NCBI RefSeq assembly: GCF_900142185.1
Contig: NZ_FQZZ01000002.1
Span: forward strand, 310,001-374,000
Length of the DNA: 64,000 nucleotides
Direction: 5' to 3'
Origin: Lutimaribacter pacificus
GTDB taxonomy: Bacteria > Pseudomonadota > Alphaproteobacteria > Rhodobacterales > Rhodobacteraceae
Shown: positions 43,432 through 52,161 of the stretch, piece by piece
Position numbering within the stretch: the first letter of the stretch is position 1
Layout of the letters: each line of letters opens with the position of its first letter
The notes under the pieces: generated by a model
Told to the model about the DNA's origin: nothing
Database searches by the model: none
Seen by the model: only the letters and a program-made list of their open reading frames with translations
Position numbers and translations under genes: made by a program

Positions 43432-44364
43432 TTAGTCGTCCCACGGCATCGGCAGGCCACGGGCCTCGGCCGCCATGCGGACATATTTGCGGGTCTGGTT
43501 GAAGGCGCCGGGCATTTCCTGCTGGCCCTGCGCGTCGCGGATGCGGGCCATGCCGGCCATCACGCCTTCGGGGCTCAGATCGTCGCCCTGCAGCGCCACG
43601 CCCTGCGTCTCGTATATCTTGGTTTCGGCGAAGCAGCCCGCACCGGCACCCAGGATCATGCGCGTCGGCGCATCCTCGGCCACCAGCGCCAGCAGGCCGG
43701 GGGTGATGGTTTCGGGTTGCAGCAGATCCAGCGTTTCGGGCGGCAGCAGATCCTCGGTCATGCGCGTGGCGGCGGTGGGAACCAGCATGTTGACGCGGAT
43801 ATTCGCGCGCGCGCCCTCCTGCGCCAGCACGTTCATCAGCCCCAGCAACGCCGTCTTGGCCGCGCCATAGTTCGATTGCCCGAAATTGCCGTAAAGCCCG
43901 CTGCCCGACGAGGTAAAGACGATGCGGCCATACTCCCGCTCGATCATGTGCCGCCACAGCGCATGGGTGCAGTTGACCGCGCCCATCAGGTGCACGTCCA
44001 CGACCTTGCGGAAATCGTCCAGCGTCATCTTGGCGAATGTCTTGTCGCGCAGGATGCCGGCATTATTGACCAGGATATCGACATGGCCGAACTCGGCCAC
44101 CGCCGCGTCCACCATCGCCTGCACCTGTTCGGGGTCGGTCACGTCCGCGCCGTCAGCGATGGCGCGGCCGCCGGCCTCGCGGATTTCGCCGACCACCGCG
44201 CGCGCCGCCTCGGAACTGGTGCCGATGCCGTCGGTGCCCGCGCCCAGATCGTTGACCACGACGCTGGCGCCACGCGCCGCCAGCCCCAGCGCATGTGCCC
44301 GGCCCAGCCCCACGCCCGCGCCGGTGACGATGGCCACGCGATTGTCGAACCTGATACGGCTCAT
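43432..44364 (-). CDS. SDR family 3-hydroxyacyl-CoA dehydrogenase-like protein (MFE-2 type)
   Basis: A 310-residue short-chain dehydrogenase. The TGAGVGLGRAHALGLA cofactor loop, NNAGILRDKTFAKM, SSGSGLYGNFGQSNYGAAK (Ser-Tyr-Lys) and a long C-terminal segment closely match the dehydrogenase part of peroxisomal multifunctional enzyme 2 (HSD17B4). In that enzyme the dehydrogenase is fused to a MaoC-like hydratase; here the hydratase is the neighbour, overlapping by 4 bp. Together they give hydration and oxidation of enoyl-CoA. Confidence 0.9.
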   Translation of the reverse strand: MSRIRFDNRVAIVTGAGVGLGRAHALGLAARGASVVVNDLGAGTDGIGTSSEAARAVVGEIREAGGRAIADGADVTDPEQVQAMVDAAVAEFGHVDILVNNAGILRDKTFAKMTLDDFRKVVDVHLMGAVNCTHALWRHMIEREYGRIVFTSSGSGLYGNFGQSNYGAAKTALLGLMNVLAQEGARANIRVNMLVPTAATRMTEDLLPPETLDLLQPETITPGLLALVAEDAPTRMILGAGAGCFAETKIYETQGVALQGDDLSPEGVMAGMARIRDAQGQQEMPGAFNQTRKYVRMAAEARGLPMPWDD

Positions 44365-44825
44365 GCGCTTTCCTCCAGGTAGCGCCGGCCGATCCACTCG
44401 GCGACCAGCGCGGGTTTCTCCTGCCCCTCGATCTCGACCGTCACGTCCATCACGATGGTCACGAAACCGGGCTGCACATCCACCTCTTTCATGTGAAAGA
44501 CGCCGCGAATCCGCGCGCCCGCCCGCACCGGCGAGACAAAGCGCACCTTCTCGAACCCGTAATTCACCCCCATCGCCACCTTTTCCAGCGCCGGCATCTG
44601 GTAAAGCATCGCCGACAGCATCGACAGCGTCAGGAACCCGTGCGCGATGGTGCCGCCAAAGGGCGTCTGCGCGGCCTTTTCCGGGTCGATATGGATGAAC
44701 TGCCAGTCGTTCGTGCATTCGGCGAAGGCGTCGATACGCTTCTGGTCGATCTTGATCCAGTCCGAGATGCCATAGGGCCCGCCCTCAAGCGCCTTGAGTT
44801 CCTGCACAGTGATCTTGTCGGCCAT
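44361..44825 (-). CDS. MaoC-family enoyl-CoA hydratase
   Basis: A 154-residue hotdog hydratase. The R-hydratase signature is DWQFIHIDPEKAAQTPFGGTIAHG (Asp/His pair) and FLTLSM follows. It probably makes 3R-hydroxyacyl-CoA for the adjacent MFE-2-like SDR. The coupling is an ATGA overlap. The start at 44825 is the first ATG of the frame with family-like N-terminus. Confidence 0.9.
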   Translation of the reverse strand: MADKITVQELKALEGGPYGISDWIKIDQKRIDAFAECTNDWQFIHIDPEKAAQTPFGGTIAHGFLTLSMLSAMLYQMPALEKVAMGVNYGFEKVRFVSPVRAGARIRGVFHMKEVDVQPGFVTIVMDVTVEIEGQEKPALVAEWIGRRYLEESA

Positions 44826-44827
44826 CG

Positions 44828-45652
44828 TCACAGATCCTGATTGAAAATCGTGCCGGGGGCCTTGGATTGCATCCCGCCGGACAGCGGAATGATGGCGCCC
44901 GAAATATAAGACGCCCCGCGCCCGCACAGGAACTGCACGGTGCCGGCGATATCCTCGTCGCGGCCCACGCGGCCCAGCGGCACGCCCTTGGCGGCCTCGG
45001 CCTGGCCTTCCTCGCTGCCGATGGCAAAGGCGGTCATCTTCGACACGAAGGGCCCCGGCGCGATGGCGTTGACGGTGATGTGGCGCGGCGCGAGGTCGTT
45101 CGACAGCACGCGCGTCATGTGATGCACCGCGCCCTTCGACACGGCATAGGAATAGGTGGCGGTGCCCTTGGGAACGTCGCCCATCACGCTGCCCACGTTG
45201 ATGATGCGCGCCGGGTCGTCCGCGGTGGCCGCGGCTTCGAGCATCGGGATCAGCATCTGCGTCAGGTGGAACATGCCCGTCACGTTCAGCGACAACAGCT
45301 TTTCCCAGGCCGAATAGGGATGCTCGCCCAAAGGCGCGCCCCAGGTGCGGCCCGCGTTGTTCATCAGGATGTTCAGCCGGTCGGTGCGTGTCTTCACCTC
45401 GGCCACCACCGCCTCGACTCCGGCCTCGGTGCTGACATCGCCGCCGAACCCCTCGACCGTGCCGGGCAGGCCCATCGCGTTGATCCCGGCCGCCACGGCC
45501 GCGCAGGCGTCGGCCTTGCGGCTGCAGATCAGCACCCGCGCGCCGGCGGCGGCCAGCCCTTCGGCCGCCATGCGCCCGATACCGGACGAGCCGCCGGTGA
45601 CCAGCGCCACCTTGCCGGTCAGGTCGTTCAGGTTGGCCGGTGTCATCTGCAT
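44828..45652 (-). CDS. SDR family oxidoreductase
   Basis: A 274-residue short-chain dehydrogenase: TGGSSGIGRMAAEGL cofactor loop, NNAGRTWGAP, the catalytic Ser-Tyr-Lys region (GSVMGDVP...YSYAVSKGAV) and a C-terminal FLCGRGASYISGAIIPLSGG. This is the 3-ketoacyl reductase/2,4-dienoyl reductase-like form; the substrate is unknown. Start at 45652 is preferred because GGGGGAGGA lies 7-8 nt upstream; two nearby in-frame ATGs are alternatives. It is the first gene of the coupled operon that ends with curA. Confidence 0.88.
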   Translation of the reverse strand: MQMTPANLNDLTGKVALVTGGSSGIGRMAAEGLAAAGARVLICSRKADACAAVAAGINAMGLPGTVEGFGGDVSTEAGVEAVVAEVKTRTDRLNILMNNAGRTWGAPLGEHPYSAWEKLLSLNVTGMFHLTQMLIPMLEAAATADDPARIINVGSVMGDVPKGTATYSYAVSKGAVHHMTRVLSNDLAPRHITVNAIAPGPFVSKMTAFAIGSEEGQAEAAKGVPLGRVGRDEDIAGTVQFLCGRGASYISGAIIPLSGGMQSKAPGTIFNQDL

Positions 45653-45806
45653 TTCCATTCCTCCCCCGGACTCCGCGCGGCTATTCATCCCGGCGCGGTT
45701 GTATCGCCATTTTGCAATGCGAAATAATATTCCACTAGATACCCAAGCAAACCCATCTTGCGGCACGGGTCAAGCGGCGGACCCCGTAACGCTGCGGTAA
45801 GGTCCG

Positions 45807-47438
45807 TCAGCGCAGGTCGGGCAGCTTGTAATCGGCGAATTGCTGGCGCAGCGTCAGTTTCGATACCTTGCCGGTGGCCGTCAGCGGCAGCGCGTCGGTC
45901 CAGATCACGTCGTCGGGCAATTGCCATTTGGCGAAATGTTCCGACATGTGCCGGTGCAGGTCGTCCAGCGAGGGCTTGTCCCCCTCTGCGGCGACCGCGA
46001 CAAGAACCGGGCGCTCGTCCCATTTCGGATGCGGCATGGCGATGGCGGCGCAACTGGCGATGCCCGGATGCGACATGGCGGCGTTCTCGAGGTCGATCGA
46101 GGATATCCACTCGCCCCCCGACTTGATCAGGTCCTTGGACCGGTCCTGGATGTTCAGGATGCCGTTCTCGTCGATCGAGGCGATGTCGCCGGTGCCGAAC
46201 CAGCCCTCGGCGTCCATGGCCTTTGCCGACGCCTCCTCATTCTTGAAATAGCCCGACACGATCGAGTTGCCGCGCACGAAAAGCTCGCCCACCGCCTTGC
46301 CGTCATGGGGCTGGCGCTGGCCGTCATCCCCCACGATCTTGAGGTCCACGCCAAAGGCGCGGCGGCCCTGCTGCGCCTTCATGTCGATCATCCGGTCGAA
46401 CGGCAGGTCCTTGATCCATTTCGGCATGTTGCCATGGGTGCCGATCGGACTCATTTCCGTCATGCCCCAGGCGTGGCCGACATGAACGCCCATCTTTTCG
46501 AAGGTTTCGATCATCTTGCGCGGCGCGGCCGAGCCGCCCACCACGACATCCGAAAACCCCTCGGGCTTGCGCCCCTGTTTCTGAATCTCGCCCAGCAGGC
46601 CCATCCAGACGGTCGGCACGCCCCAGGCGGAAAAGACGCCTTCGCTGTCCATCAGCCGGAACAGGTTTTCGCCATCCAGCGCGCCGCCCGGCATCACCAA
46701 GGAATGCCCCAGCAGGGGCGAGGCATAGGGGATGCCCCATGCGTTGACATGGAACAGCGGCACCACCGGCAGCACCTTGGCCTCCTGCGGGATCGAACTG
46801 CCCATGATCAGCCCCAGCATCAGCGCGTGCAGCACGGTCGAGCGGTGGGAATAAAGCGCGCCCTTGGGATTGCCCGTTGTCCCCGAGGTATAGCACAGCG
46901 CCGCAGCGGTGGTTTCGTCGAATTCCGGCCAGTCGAAGCTGTCGGGCTGCTCGGCCAGCAGATCCTCGTAACACAGCGCGTCGAACCCGTTTTCCGGCAT
47001 ATGCGCGCGGTCGGTCATGACGACATAGCGCAGGTCCGGCGGAAGCTGGTCCTTCACCCCCTCGATGATCGGCACGAAGGTAGTGTCCAGGAACAGCACC
47101 TTATCCTCGGCATGGTTCACGATATAGATCAGCTGCTCGGCCGACAGGCGCGGGTTGATCGTGTGACAGACCGCGCCCTGGCCCGAGATGGCATAGTAAA
47201 GCTCGAAATGGCGATAGCCGTTCCAGGCCAGCGTCGCCACCCGGTCGCCCGGCTCCACGCCTATCCCCTTCAGCGCATTGGCCAGCCGGTAGACGCGCTT
47301 CAGCGTTTCGGGATAGGTCTGGCGGTGAATGTCCCCCTCGGTGCGGACCGATACGATCTCGCATCTGGGATGCGCTTCGGCTGCGTATTCCAGGATGTCG
47401 CTGATCAGCAGCGGACGGTGCTGCATCATGCCCTTCAT
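45807..47438 (-). CDS. Long-/medium-chain acyl-CoA synthetase
   Basis: A 543-residue class I adenylate-forming enzyme. The P-loop-like YTSGTTGNPKGALYSHR, the aromatic motif HAWGMTEMSP, the hinge WFGTGDIASID and the C-terminal lysine in LPLTATGKVSK are present. The N-terminal TEGDIHRQTY and ATLAWNGYRHFELYY phrases place it in the branch that also contains DMSP-pathway DmdB ligases, so methylmercaptopropionate or other short/medium acids are possible substrates. It is 154 bp upstream of the SDR-MaoC-thiolase operon and probably feeds it. Confidence 0.9.
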   Translation of the reverse strand: MKGMMQHRPLLISDILEYAAEAHPRCEIVSVRTEGDIHRQTYPETLKRVYRLANALKGIGVEPGDRVATLAWNGYRHFELYYAISGQGAVCHTINPRLSAEQLIYIVNHAEDKVLFLDTTFVPIIEGVKDQLPPDLRYVVMTDRAHMPENGFDALCYEDLLAEQPDSFDWPEFDETTAAALCYTSGTTGNPKGALYSHRSTVLHALMLGLIMGSSIPQEAKVLPVVPLFHVNAWGIPYASPLLGHSLVMPGGALDGENLFRLMDSEGVFSAWGVPTVWMGLLGEIQKQGRKPEGFSDVVVGGSAAPRKMIETFEKMGVHVGHAWGMTEMSPIGTHGNMPKWIKDLPFDRMIDMKAQQGRRAFGVDLKIVGDDGQRQPHDGKAVGELFVRGNSIVSGYFKNEEASAKAMDAEGWFGTGDIASIDENGILNIQDRSKDLIKSGGEWISSIDLENAAMSHPGIASCAAIAMPHPKWDERPVLVAVAAEGDKPSLDDLHRHMSEHFAKWQLPDDVIWTDALPLTATGKVSKLTLRQQFADYKLPDLR

Positions 47439-47592
47439 GGCATATCCTCCCTTTGCTCCCTGTTGCGGCCGAGATTAGCGCCGTGCGCAGGATTGCCAAA
47501 CAGAAAACCGGGGCTTTCCTGCCCTGTTCCCCTGGGGTTTTTCCGCAGACCGAAATTCCGTTGCGTCACTTGCGCCGCCGCCCCCCGCCGAG

Positions 47593-47621
47593 TTGAGCCC
47601 GGCAGGGTGCTGGCCTAGCCT
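47593..47621 (+). promoter_or_regulatory. Candidate sigma-70 promoter of the quinone oxidoreductase gene
   Basis: TTGAGC (47593-47598) and TAGCCT (47616-47621), 17 bp apart, 40 bp before the ATG at 47662. Confidence 0.45.
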
Positions 47622-47661
47622 CTGAGGAAACCAGTGACGCGAGAGAGAGGGGAAAACCGCC

Positions 47662-48627
47662 ATGAAAGCCATCATCTGCAACGAGTTCGCACCGCTCGAA
47701 AACCTCGAATACGGCGACATGCCCGACCCGCAGGCCGGGGACGACCGGGTGGTGATCCGGGTCGAGGCTGCCGGCGTGAACTACCCCGACGGGTTGCTGG
47801 TGCAGGGCCTGTATCAGAGCCGCCCCGAACACCCCTTCGTGCCGGGGATGGAGGCCGCCGGCGTGGTCGAGTCGGTCGGCCCCGGGGTGGCGGGCCTGCA
47901 CCCCGGCGACCGGGTGGCGACGATCTGCGGGCTGGGCGGATATGCCGAAAAGGTCACCGCGCCGGAGGCCCGCGTCTTTCCCATCGGCGACATGGACGCG
48001 GCCGAGGCCTGCGCGCTTCTGGTGGCCTTCGGCACCTCGCACCACGCGCTGAAACAGCGCGCGCGGCTGAAAAAGGGCGAAACGCTCGTCGTGCTGGGGG
48101 CGGCGGGCGCCACCGGCATCGCCGCGATCCAGATCGGCCGGATCATGGGCGCGCGGGTGATCGCCGTCGCCTCGACCGAAGAAAAGCGCGCGATCTGCAC
48201 CGAGAACGGCGCGGATGCGGCGATCGGGTATGACGACCTCAAGGACCGGATCAAGGAACTGACCGGCGGTAAGGGCGCCGACGTGGTGTACGATCCGGTG
48301 GGCGGCGCGGCCTTCGACGCCTGTTCGCGTGCGATGGCGCGGAACGGGCGGCTGCTGGTGATCGGGTTTGCCAGCGGCGAGATCCCGAAGCTGCCGGTCA
48401 ACCTGGCGCTGGTCAAGGAATACAGCGTCGTCGGTGTGTTCTGGGGCAATTTCACCCGCGCCGAACCGCAGGTTTATGCCGGGAACATGGCCGAGCTGCT
48501 GGGCTGGTACCGGCAGGGCCTTGTCACGCCGCTGATCGAGGGGCGCTATCCGCTCAAGGACGCGGCGGCGGTGCTGGCACGCGTGCTGGGCCGGGGTGCC
48601 GTGGGCAAGATCGCCCTGATCCCCTGA
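47662..48627 (+). CDS. NADPH:quinone oxidoreductase family protein
   Basis: A 321-residue zinc-free medium-chain dehydrogenase/reductase. The GroES-like N-terminal domain has VEAAGVNYPDGLLVQG and PGMEAAGVV; the NADPH domain has VLGAAGATGIAAIQIG. No zinc ligands are seen. Enzymes of this group reduce quinones or enoyl compounds. The C-terminal GRGAVGKIAL is typical. The gene is convergent with the IclR-type regulator (7 bp between stops). Confidence 0.9.
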   Translation: MKAIICNEFAPLENLEYGDMPDPQAGDDRVVIRVEAAGVNYPDGLLVQGLYQSRPEHPFVPGMEAAGVVESVGPGVAGLHPGDRVATICGLGGYAEKVTAPEARVFPIGDMDAAEACALLVAFGTSHHALKQRARLKKGETLVVLGAAGATGIAAIQIGRIMGARVIAVASTEEKRAICTENGADAAIGYDDLKDRIKELTGGKGADVVYDPVGGAAFDACSRAMARNGRLLVIGFASGEIPKLPVNLALVKEYSVVGVFWGNFTRAEPQVYAGNMAELLGWYRQGLVTPLIEGRYPLKDAAAVLARVLGRGAVGKIALIP

Positions 48628-48634
48628 CCCCGTG

Positions 48635-49462
48635 TCACTCGCGGATATGCTTGACCGTGTTGACCAGGTGCAGCAGCTTCGGGCCCAGTTCGTTCTCCAG
48701 CCGCTCGGGCGACAGGACATAGGCCGGGCCGCCCAGGTTGAAGGCCAGCGGCGGGACATCCCCCTGGGGTGACGGGAACGGCACGGAGACCGAGTTGATA
48801 TCGCTCTGCCACTGGCCGGTATTGCAGTAAAAGCCGCGCGTGCGGATCTGTTCCGCCGCCTCGTCGATCTCGGCGCGCAGGCGCGGCCAGCGGTCGGGGC
48901 CCACGCGCTCGGCCAGGCGGGTCATCAGCTCGGCGCGTTCCTCGGGGGCGGCCACCGCCAGGTAGGCCCGCCCCATCGCCGAACGGCCCAGCGAAATCCG
49001 CGATCCCACGTTGAGTTGCAGCGAGATCATCCCGCGTGCCGCCCGCGCCGCCGCGATATAGGTCATCGTCAGGTCGTCGCGCCCGCCAAGCCCCACCAGC
49101 ACACCGTCGCCGCATTCGTCGGCCAGTTGCTGCATCAGCGGCTGCGCGGCCTCGCGCACCTTGATGCCGCCAAGGCAGGCATAGCCCAGCCCCAGTACCG
49201 GCACGCCCATGCGATAGCGCCCGGTCGCGTCGTCATAGGTCAGGAAACCCAGCTTGAGCAGCGTGTAGGTCAGCCGCGACACGGTCGAATTCGGCAGGCC
49301 GGTGCGCGCCGCCAGTTCGCGGTTGCCCAATCCCATCCGGTCGTCCGGGGTGAAGGCGCGCAGGATGTCCAGCCCGCGTTGCAGTGCCGTGACGAACTGG
49401 CGGTCGCCATTCTCGCCATCGGGCTTTTCTGCCTGGTCCTGTATCCGCTTTCTCACATTCAC
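48635..49462 (-). CDS. IclR family transcriptional regulator
   Basis: A 275-residue regulator. The winged helix (about 20-90) shows ALQRGLDILRAFTPD, LAARTGLPNSTVSRLTYTL and the wing YDDATGRYRMG. The C-terminal effector domain ends in GGPAYVLSPERLENELGPKLL. IclR regulators usually control degradation of aromatic or organic acids. The most likely start is GTG at 49462 (weak GGGAAG site); the longer frame would run into the ligase gene. It lies downstream of an acyl-CoA ligase gene on the same strand and may control it. Confidence 0.87.
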   Translation of the reverse strand: MNVRKRIQDQAEKPDGENGDRQFVTALQRGLDILRAFTPDDRMGLGNRELAARTGLPNSTVSRLTYTLLKLGFLTYDDATGRYRMGVPVLGLGYACLGGIKVREAAQPLMQQLADECGDGVLVGLGGRDDLTMTYIAAARAARGMISLQLNVGSRISLGRSAMGRAYLAVAAPEERAELMTRLAERVGPDRWPRLRAEIDEAAEQIRTRGFYCNTGQWQSDINSVSVPFPSPQGDVPPLAFNLGGPAYVLSPERLENELGPKLLHLVNTVKHIRE

Positions 49463-49511
49463 CTTCCCGTCCAATGGGCTGCGTGCCCTTACTGCAATGG
49501 CTTTGCCGTGG

Positions 49512-51191
49512 TCAAGCCGCGCCCGCCTTTTGCGCCTCGCGTTCCGCCAGCTTGCGCCACAGCACCTTGCCGCTGCCCGATTTCGGCAGGGCATCGGCGA
49601 ATTCGACCGATGTCGGGCATTTGTAGGCCGCCATTTCCGACCTGCACCAGTCGATCACCGCCTGTTCCGTCAACCGGCCGCGGGCGGCATCCTGCGGCAC
49701 CACCACCGCCTTGACGGTCTCGCCCCGGCGCGGGTCGCGCGTGCCGATGATGCAGACCTCGGCGATGTCGGGATGGTGGTGCATCAGCGCCTCGACCTCG
49801 GCAGGCCATACCTTGAATCCGCTGGCGTTGATCATCCGCTTCACCCGGTCGACCATGTAGAAATAGCCCTGCGGGTCGATATAGCCCAGATCGCCGGTGC
49901 GGAAGAACCGTTTGCCGTCCATCTCGAAAAACGACTTTTCGGTTTCGTCGGGGCGGCCCCAATAGCCCAGGAACACCTGCGGGCCGTTGGTGACGATCTC
50001 GCCCACCTCGCCCTGCGGCAGTTCACGCATGGTTTCGGGGTCTACCACGCGGCTGTCCACGTCGAAGACCGGAATGCCCAGGCATTGCCGCCGTGGGGCG
50101 GTGACGGGGTTGATATGGGTGGCGGCCATCGTTTCGCTCAGGCCGTAGCCTTCGATGTAATCCAGCCCGGTCAGGTCGTGCAGTTTCTTCGCGATGGCCT
50201 CGGGCATGGCCGCGCCGCCGCCGCCGATGGCGGTCAGGCTGGACAGGTCGTAACTGCCGGAATTGGGTGAATTCACCAGGTCGATCGCCATGGTCGAGAT
50301 CGAGCGCCAGCGCGTGACCTTGTGACGCGCGATCAGCGTGGCGGCGGCGTCGCGGTTCCACCGCGTCATCAGGACGATGGCGCTGCCCGCGATGATCGGG
50401 CCGTTCATGCAGGCCTGCATACCCGTGACATGAAACAGCGGCAGCACCGCAAGGCTGACATCTGTTTCATCCGAGGGGTTCCAGGCAACGCCGCCCCATG
50501 CGGTCACGTTCACGGTGAAATGGCTGTGCATACAGCCCTTTGGCTGCCCGGTCGTGCCCGAGCTGTAAGGGATCACCGCCAGGTCGTCGCGCGTGGCGCC
50601 GTGCGGGGCGGGTGGCGTGGCGCGCTCCAGCGCGTCGGCCCAGCGGATCACGCCGGGGCCTGTCGCATCGGCGGCGCGCATCGTGTCCAGGTCGCCCGGC
50701 AGCGGAATGTCGCGGTCGGGGGCGGCGGCCTCGGCATAGGTGGCGGCGATCACATGGGTCAGCAGCCCCTCTTCGACGATGGGGGCGATAAACGGCAAAA
50801 GCTCCTGCCCGGCCAGCGCCACCCGCGCGCCGGTGTCGCGCGCAAGATGCTCCAGTTCGGCATGGCGGCTCATCGGGTTGACCGGAACCACCACCGCGTC
50901 GGCGCGCAGGATGGCATAGTAGCCCACCACGAATTGCGGGCTGTTCTGCATGTAAAGCAGCACCCGGTCGCCCTTGCCGATGCCCAGTTCGTTCTGCAGG
51001 AAACCGGCCAGCCTTTCCACCTGCGCGTTCAGCCCGGCATAGCTGGTGACCGCGCCGTGATAGATCAGCGCGGGCCTGTCGCCGTGGCGCTGCGCGGTTC
51101 GGGACAGGTTGTCGTAAAGTGTCCCGTCGGGCCATGTGACCGTTTCGGGTATGCCCTTTGGCCAGACCTGCATGTGCAGACGATTCATCAT
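49512..51191 (-). CDS. Class I acyl-CoA ligase (AMP-binding)
   Basis: A 559-residue adenylate-forming ligase: YSSGTTGQPKGCMHSH, GYGLSETMAATH, FFRTGDLGYID, RVKRMINASGFKV and the C-terminal lysine in LPKSGSGKVLW. It belongs to the broad fatty-acid/aryl-CoA ligase group, and the substrate is not assignable. Start at 51191 is the first of two consecutive ATG codons. It is divergent from rpe and upstream of an IclR-type regulator gene on the same strand. Confidence 0.9.
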   Translation of the reverse strand: MMNRLHMQVWPKGIPETVTWPDGTLYDNLSRTAQRHGDRPALIYHGAVTSYAGLNAQVERLAGFLQNELGIGKGDRVLLYMQNSPQFVVGYYAILRADAVVVPVNPMSRHAELEHLARDTGARVALAGQELLPFIAPIVEEGLLTHVIAATYAEAAAPDRDIPLPGDLDTMRAADATGPGVIRWADALERATPPAPHGATRDDLAVIPYSSGTTGQPKGCMHSHFTVNVTAWGGVAWNPSDETDVSLAVLPLFHVTGMQACMNGPIIAGSAIVLMTRWNRDAAATLIARHKVTRWRSISTMAIDLVNSPNSGSYDLSSLTAIGGGGAAMPEAIAKKLHDLTGLDYIEGYGLSETMAATHINPVTAPRRQCLGIPVFDVDSRVVDPETMRELPQGEVGEIVTNGPQVFLGYWGRPDETEKSFFEMDGKRFFRTGDLGYIDPQGYFYMVDRVKRMINASGFKVWPAEVEALMHHHPDIAEVCIIGTRDPRRGETVKAVVVPQDAARGRLTEQAVIDWCRSEMAAYKCPTSVEFADALPKSGSGKVLWRKLAEREAQKAGAA

Positions 51192-51402
51192 GCACGGCCC
51201 CGCGCATGCCTGCGACACCGGATTGCGTGTATGCCTTGCCGCCTCACGGTCTCGACTCCTCCCTGTTTTTTCGGCGAAACTGGCATAACCGGGAGGGCCT
51301 GTCCATATTTTCGGAATTATTTTCCGCAGACCGGGATGCTTGCGGGGCCGACCGCGGCAGGATAGGAGAGGCGCAAATCGCCCCGTCGGAGTATCGCACG
51401 CC

Positions 51403-52089
51403 ATGTCCCCTGACCGCCCGATCAAGATCGCCCCGTCGATCCTGTCTGCCGATTTCGCCAATTTTGGCAAGGAAATTCAAGCAGTTGAAGCGCAGGGCGC
51501 CGACTGGATACATGTCGACGTGATGGACGGGCATTTCGTGCCCAACCTGACCTTCGGTCCGCCGCTGTGCAAGGCGATCCGCCCGTATATCCAGACGGTG
51601 ATGGACGTGCACCTGATGATTTCGCCGGTCGATCCCTATATCGACGCCTTCGCCGAGGCGGGTGCCGACATCCTGACTGCGCATCTTGAGGCCGGGCCGC
51701 ATATCCACCGCACGTTGCAGGCGATCCGCGGCGCGGGTTGCAAGGCCGGGCTGGCGCTGAACCCCGGAACGGGGATCGAGGACGTGACCTATCTTCTTGA
51801 TATGGTTGATCTTGTCTGCGTCATGACGGTGAATCCCGGCTTTGGCGGGCAGAAGTTCATCCACAGCCAGATCGACAAGGTCAAACGCCTGCGCGAGATG
51901 ATCGGCGACCGCCCGATCCATATCGAGATCGACGGCGGGATCACCCCGGAAACCGCACCGCTGATGGTTGCGGCCGGGGCGGATGTGCTGGTGGCGGGAT
52001 CGGCGGTGTTCAAGGGCGGGTCGGTGGAAAACCCCGCGCCCTATGGCGAGAATATCCGGGCGATCCGGGCGGCTGCCGAAGCGGCCTGA
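51403..52089 (+). CDS. rpe: Ribulose-phosphate 3-epimerase
   Basis: A 228-residue TIM-barrel enzyme interconverting ribulose-5-P and xylulose-5-P. Signature blocks: [31 protein letters not shown] (metal His and Asp), [24 protein letters not shown] and the phosphate-binding VAGSAVF. Start ATG 51403 gives the standard length. It serves the pentose phosphate or Calvin-type cycle. A clear terminator follows. Confidence 0.96.
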   Translation: MSPDRPIKIAPSILSADFANFGKEIQAVEAQGADWIHVDVMDGHFVPNLTFGPPLCKAIRPYIQTVMDVHLMISPVDPYIDAFAEAGADILTAHLEAGPHIHRTLQAIRGAGCKAGLALNPGTGIEDVTYLLDMVDLVCVMTVNPGFGGQKFIHSQIDKVKRLREMIGDRPIHIEIDGGITPETAPLMVAAGADVLVAGSAVFKGGSVENPAPYGENIRAIRAAAEAA

Positions 52090-52121
52090 TATATTCAGGA
52101 CATCGTTAAATATGCAAACAT

Positions 52122-52153
52122 CGCGCGGTTCGGCCCCGAAACCGCGCGGTTTT
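52122..52153 (+). terminator. Rho-independent terminator after rpe
   Basis: CGCGCGGTT (52122-52130)/AACCGCGCG (52140-52148), then GTTTTC. A 9-bp perfect stem 32 bp after rpe, also lying between two converging genes. Confidence 0.75.
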
Positions 52154-52161
52154 CGCGCCGG

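Noticed and set aside
41092-44382. Open frame of more than 1,000 codons on the plus strand through the acyl-CoA operon
   Set aside because: It is antisense to the NMO, thiolase and SDR genes, all with strong family motifs; composition is that of a shadow frame.
48635-49594. Longer IclR start at 49594
   Set aside because: It would overlap the end of the acyl-CoA ligase gene by more than 80 bp and add an Arg-rich leader foreign to the family; GTG 49462 fits better.
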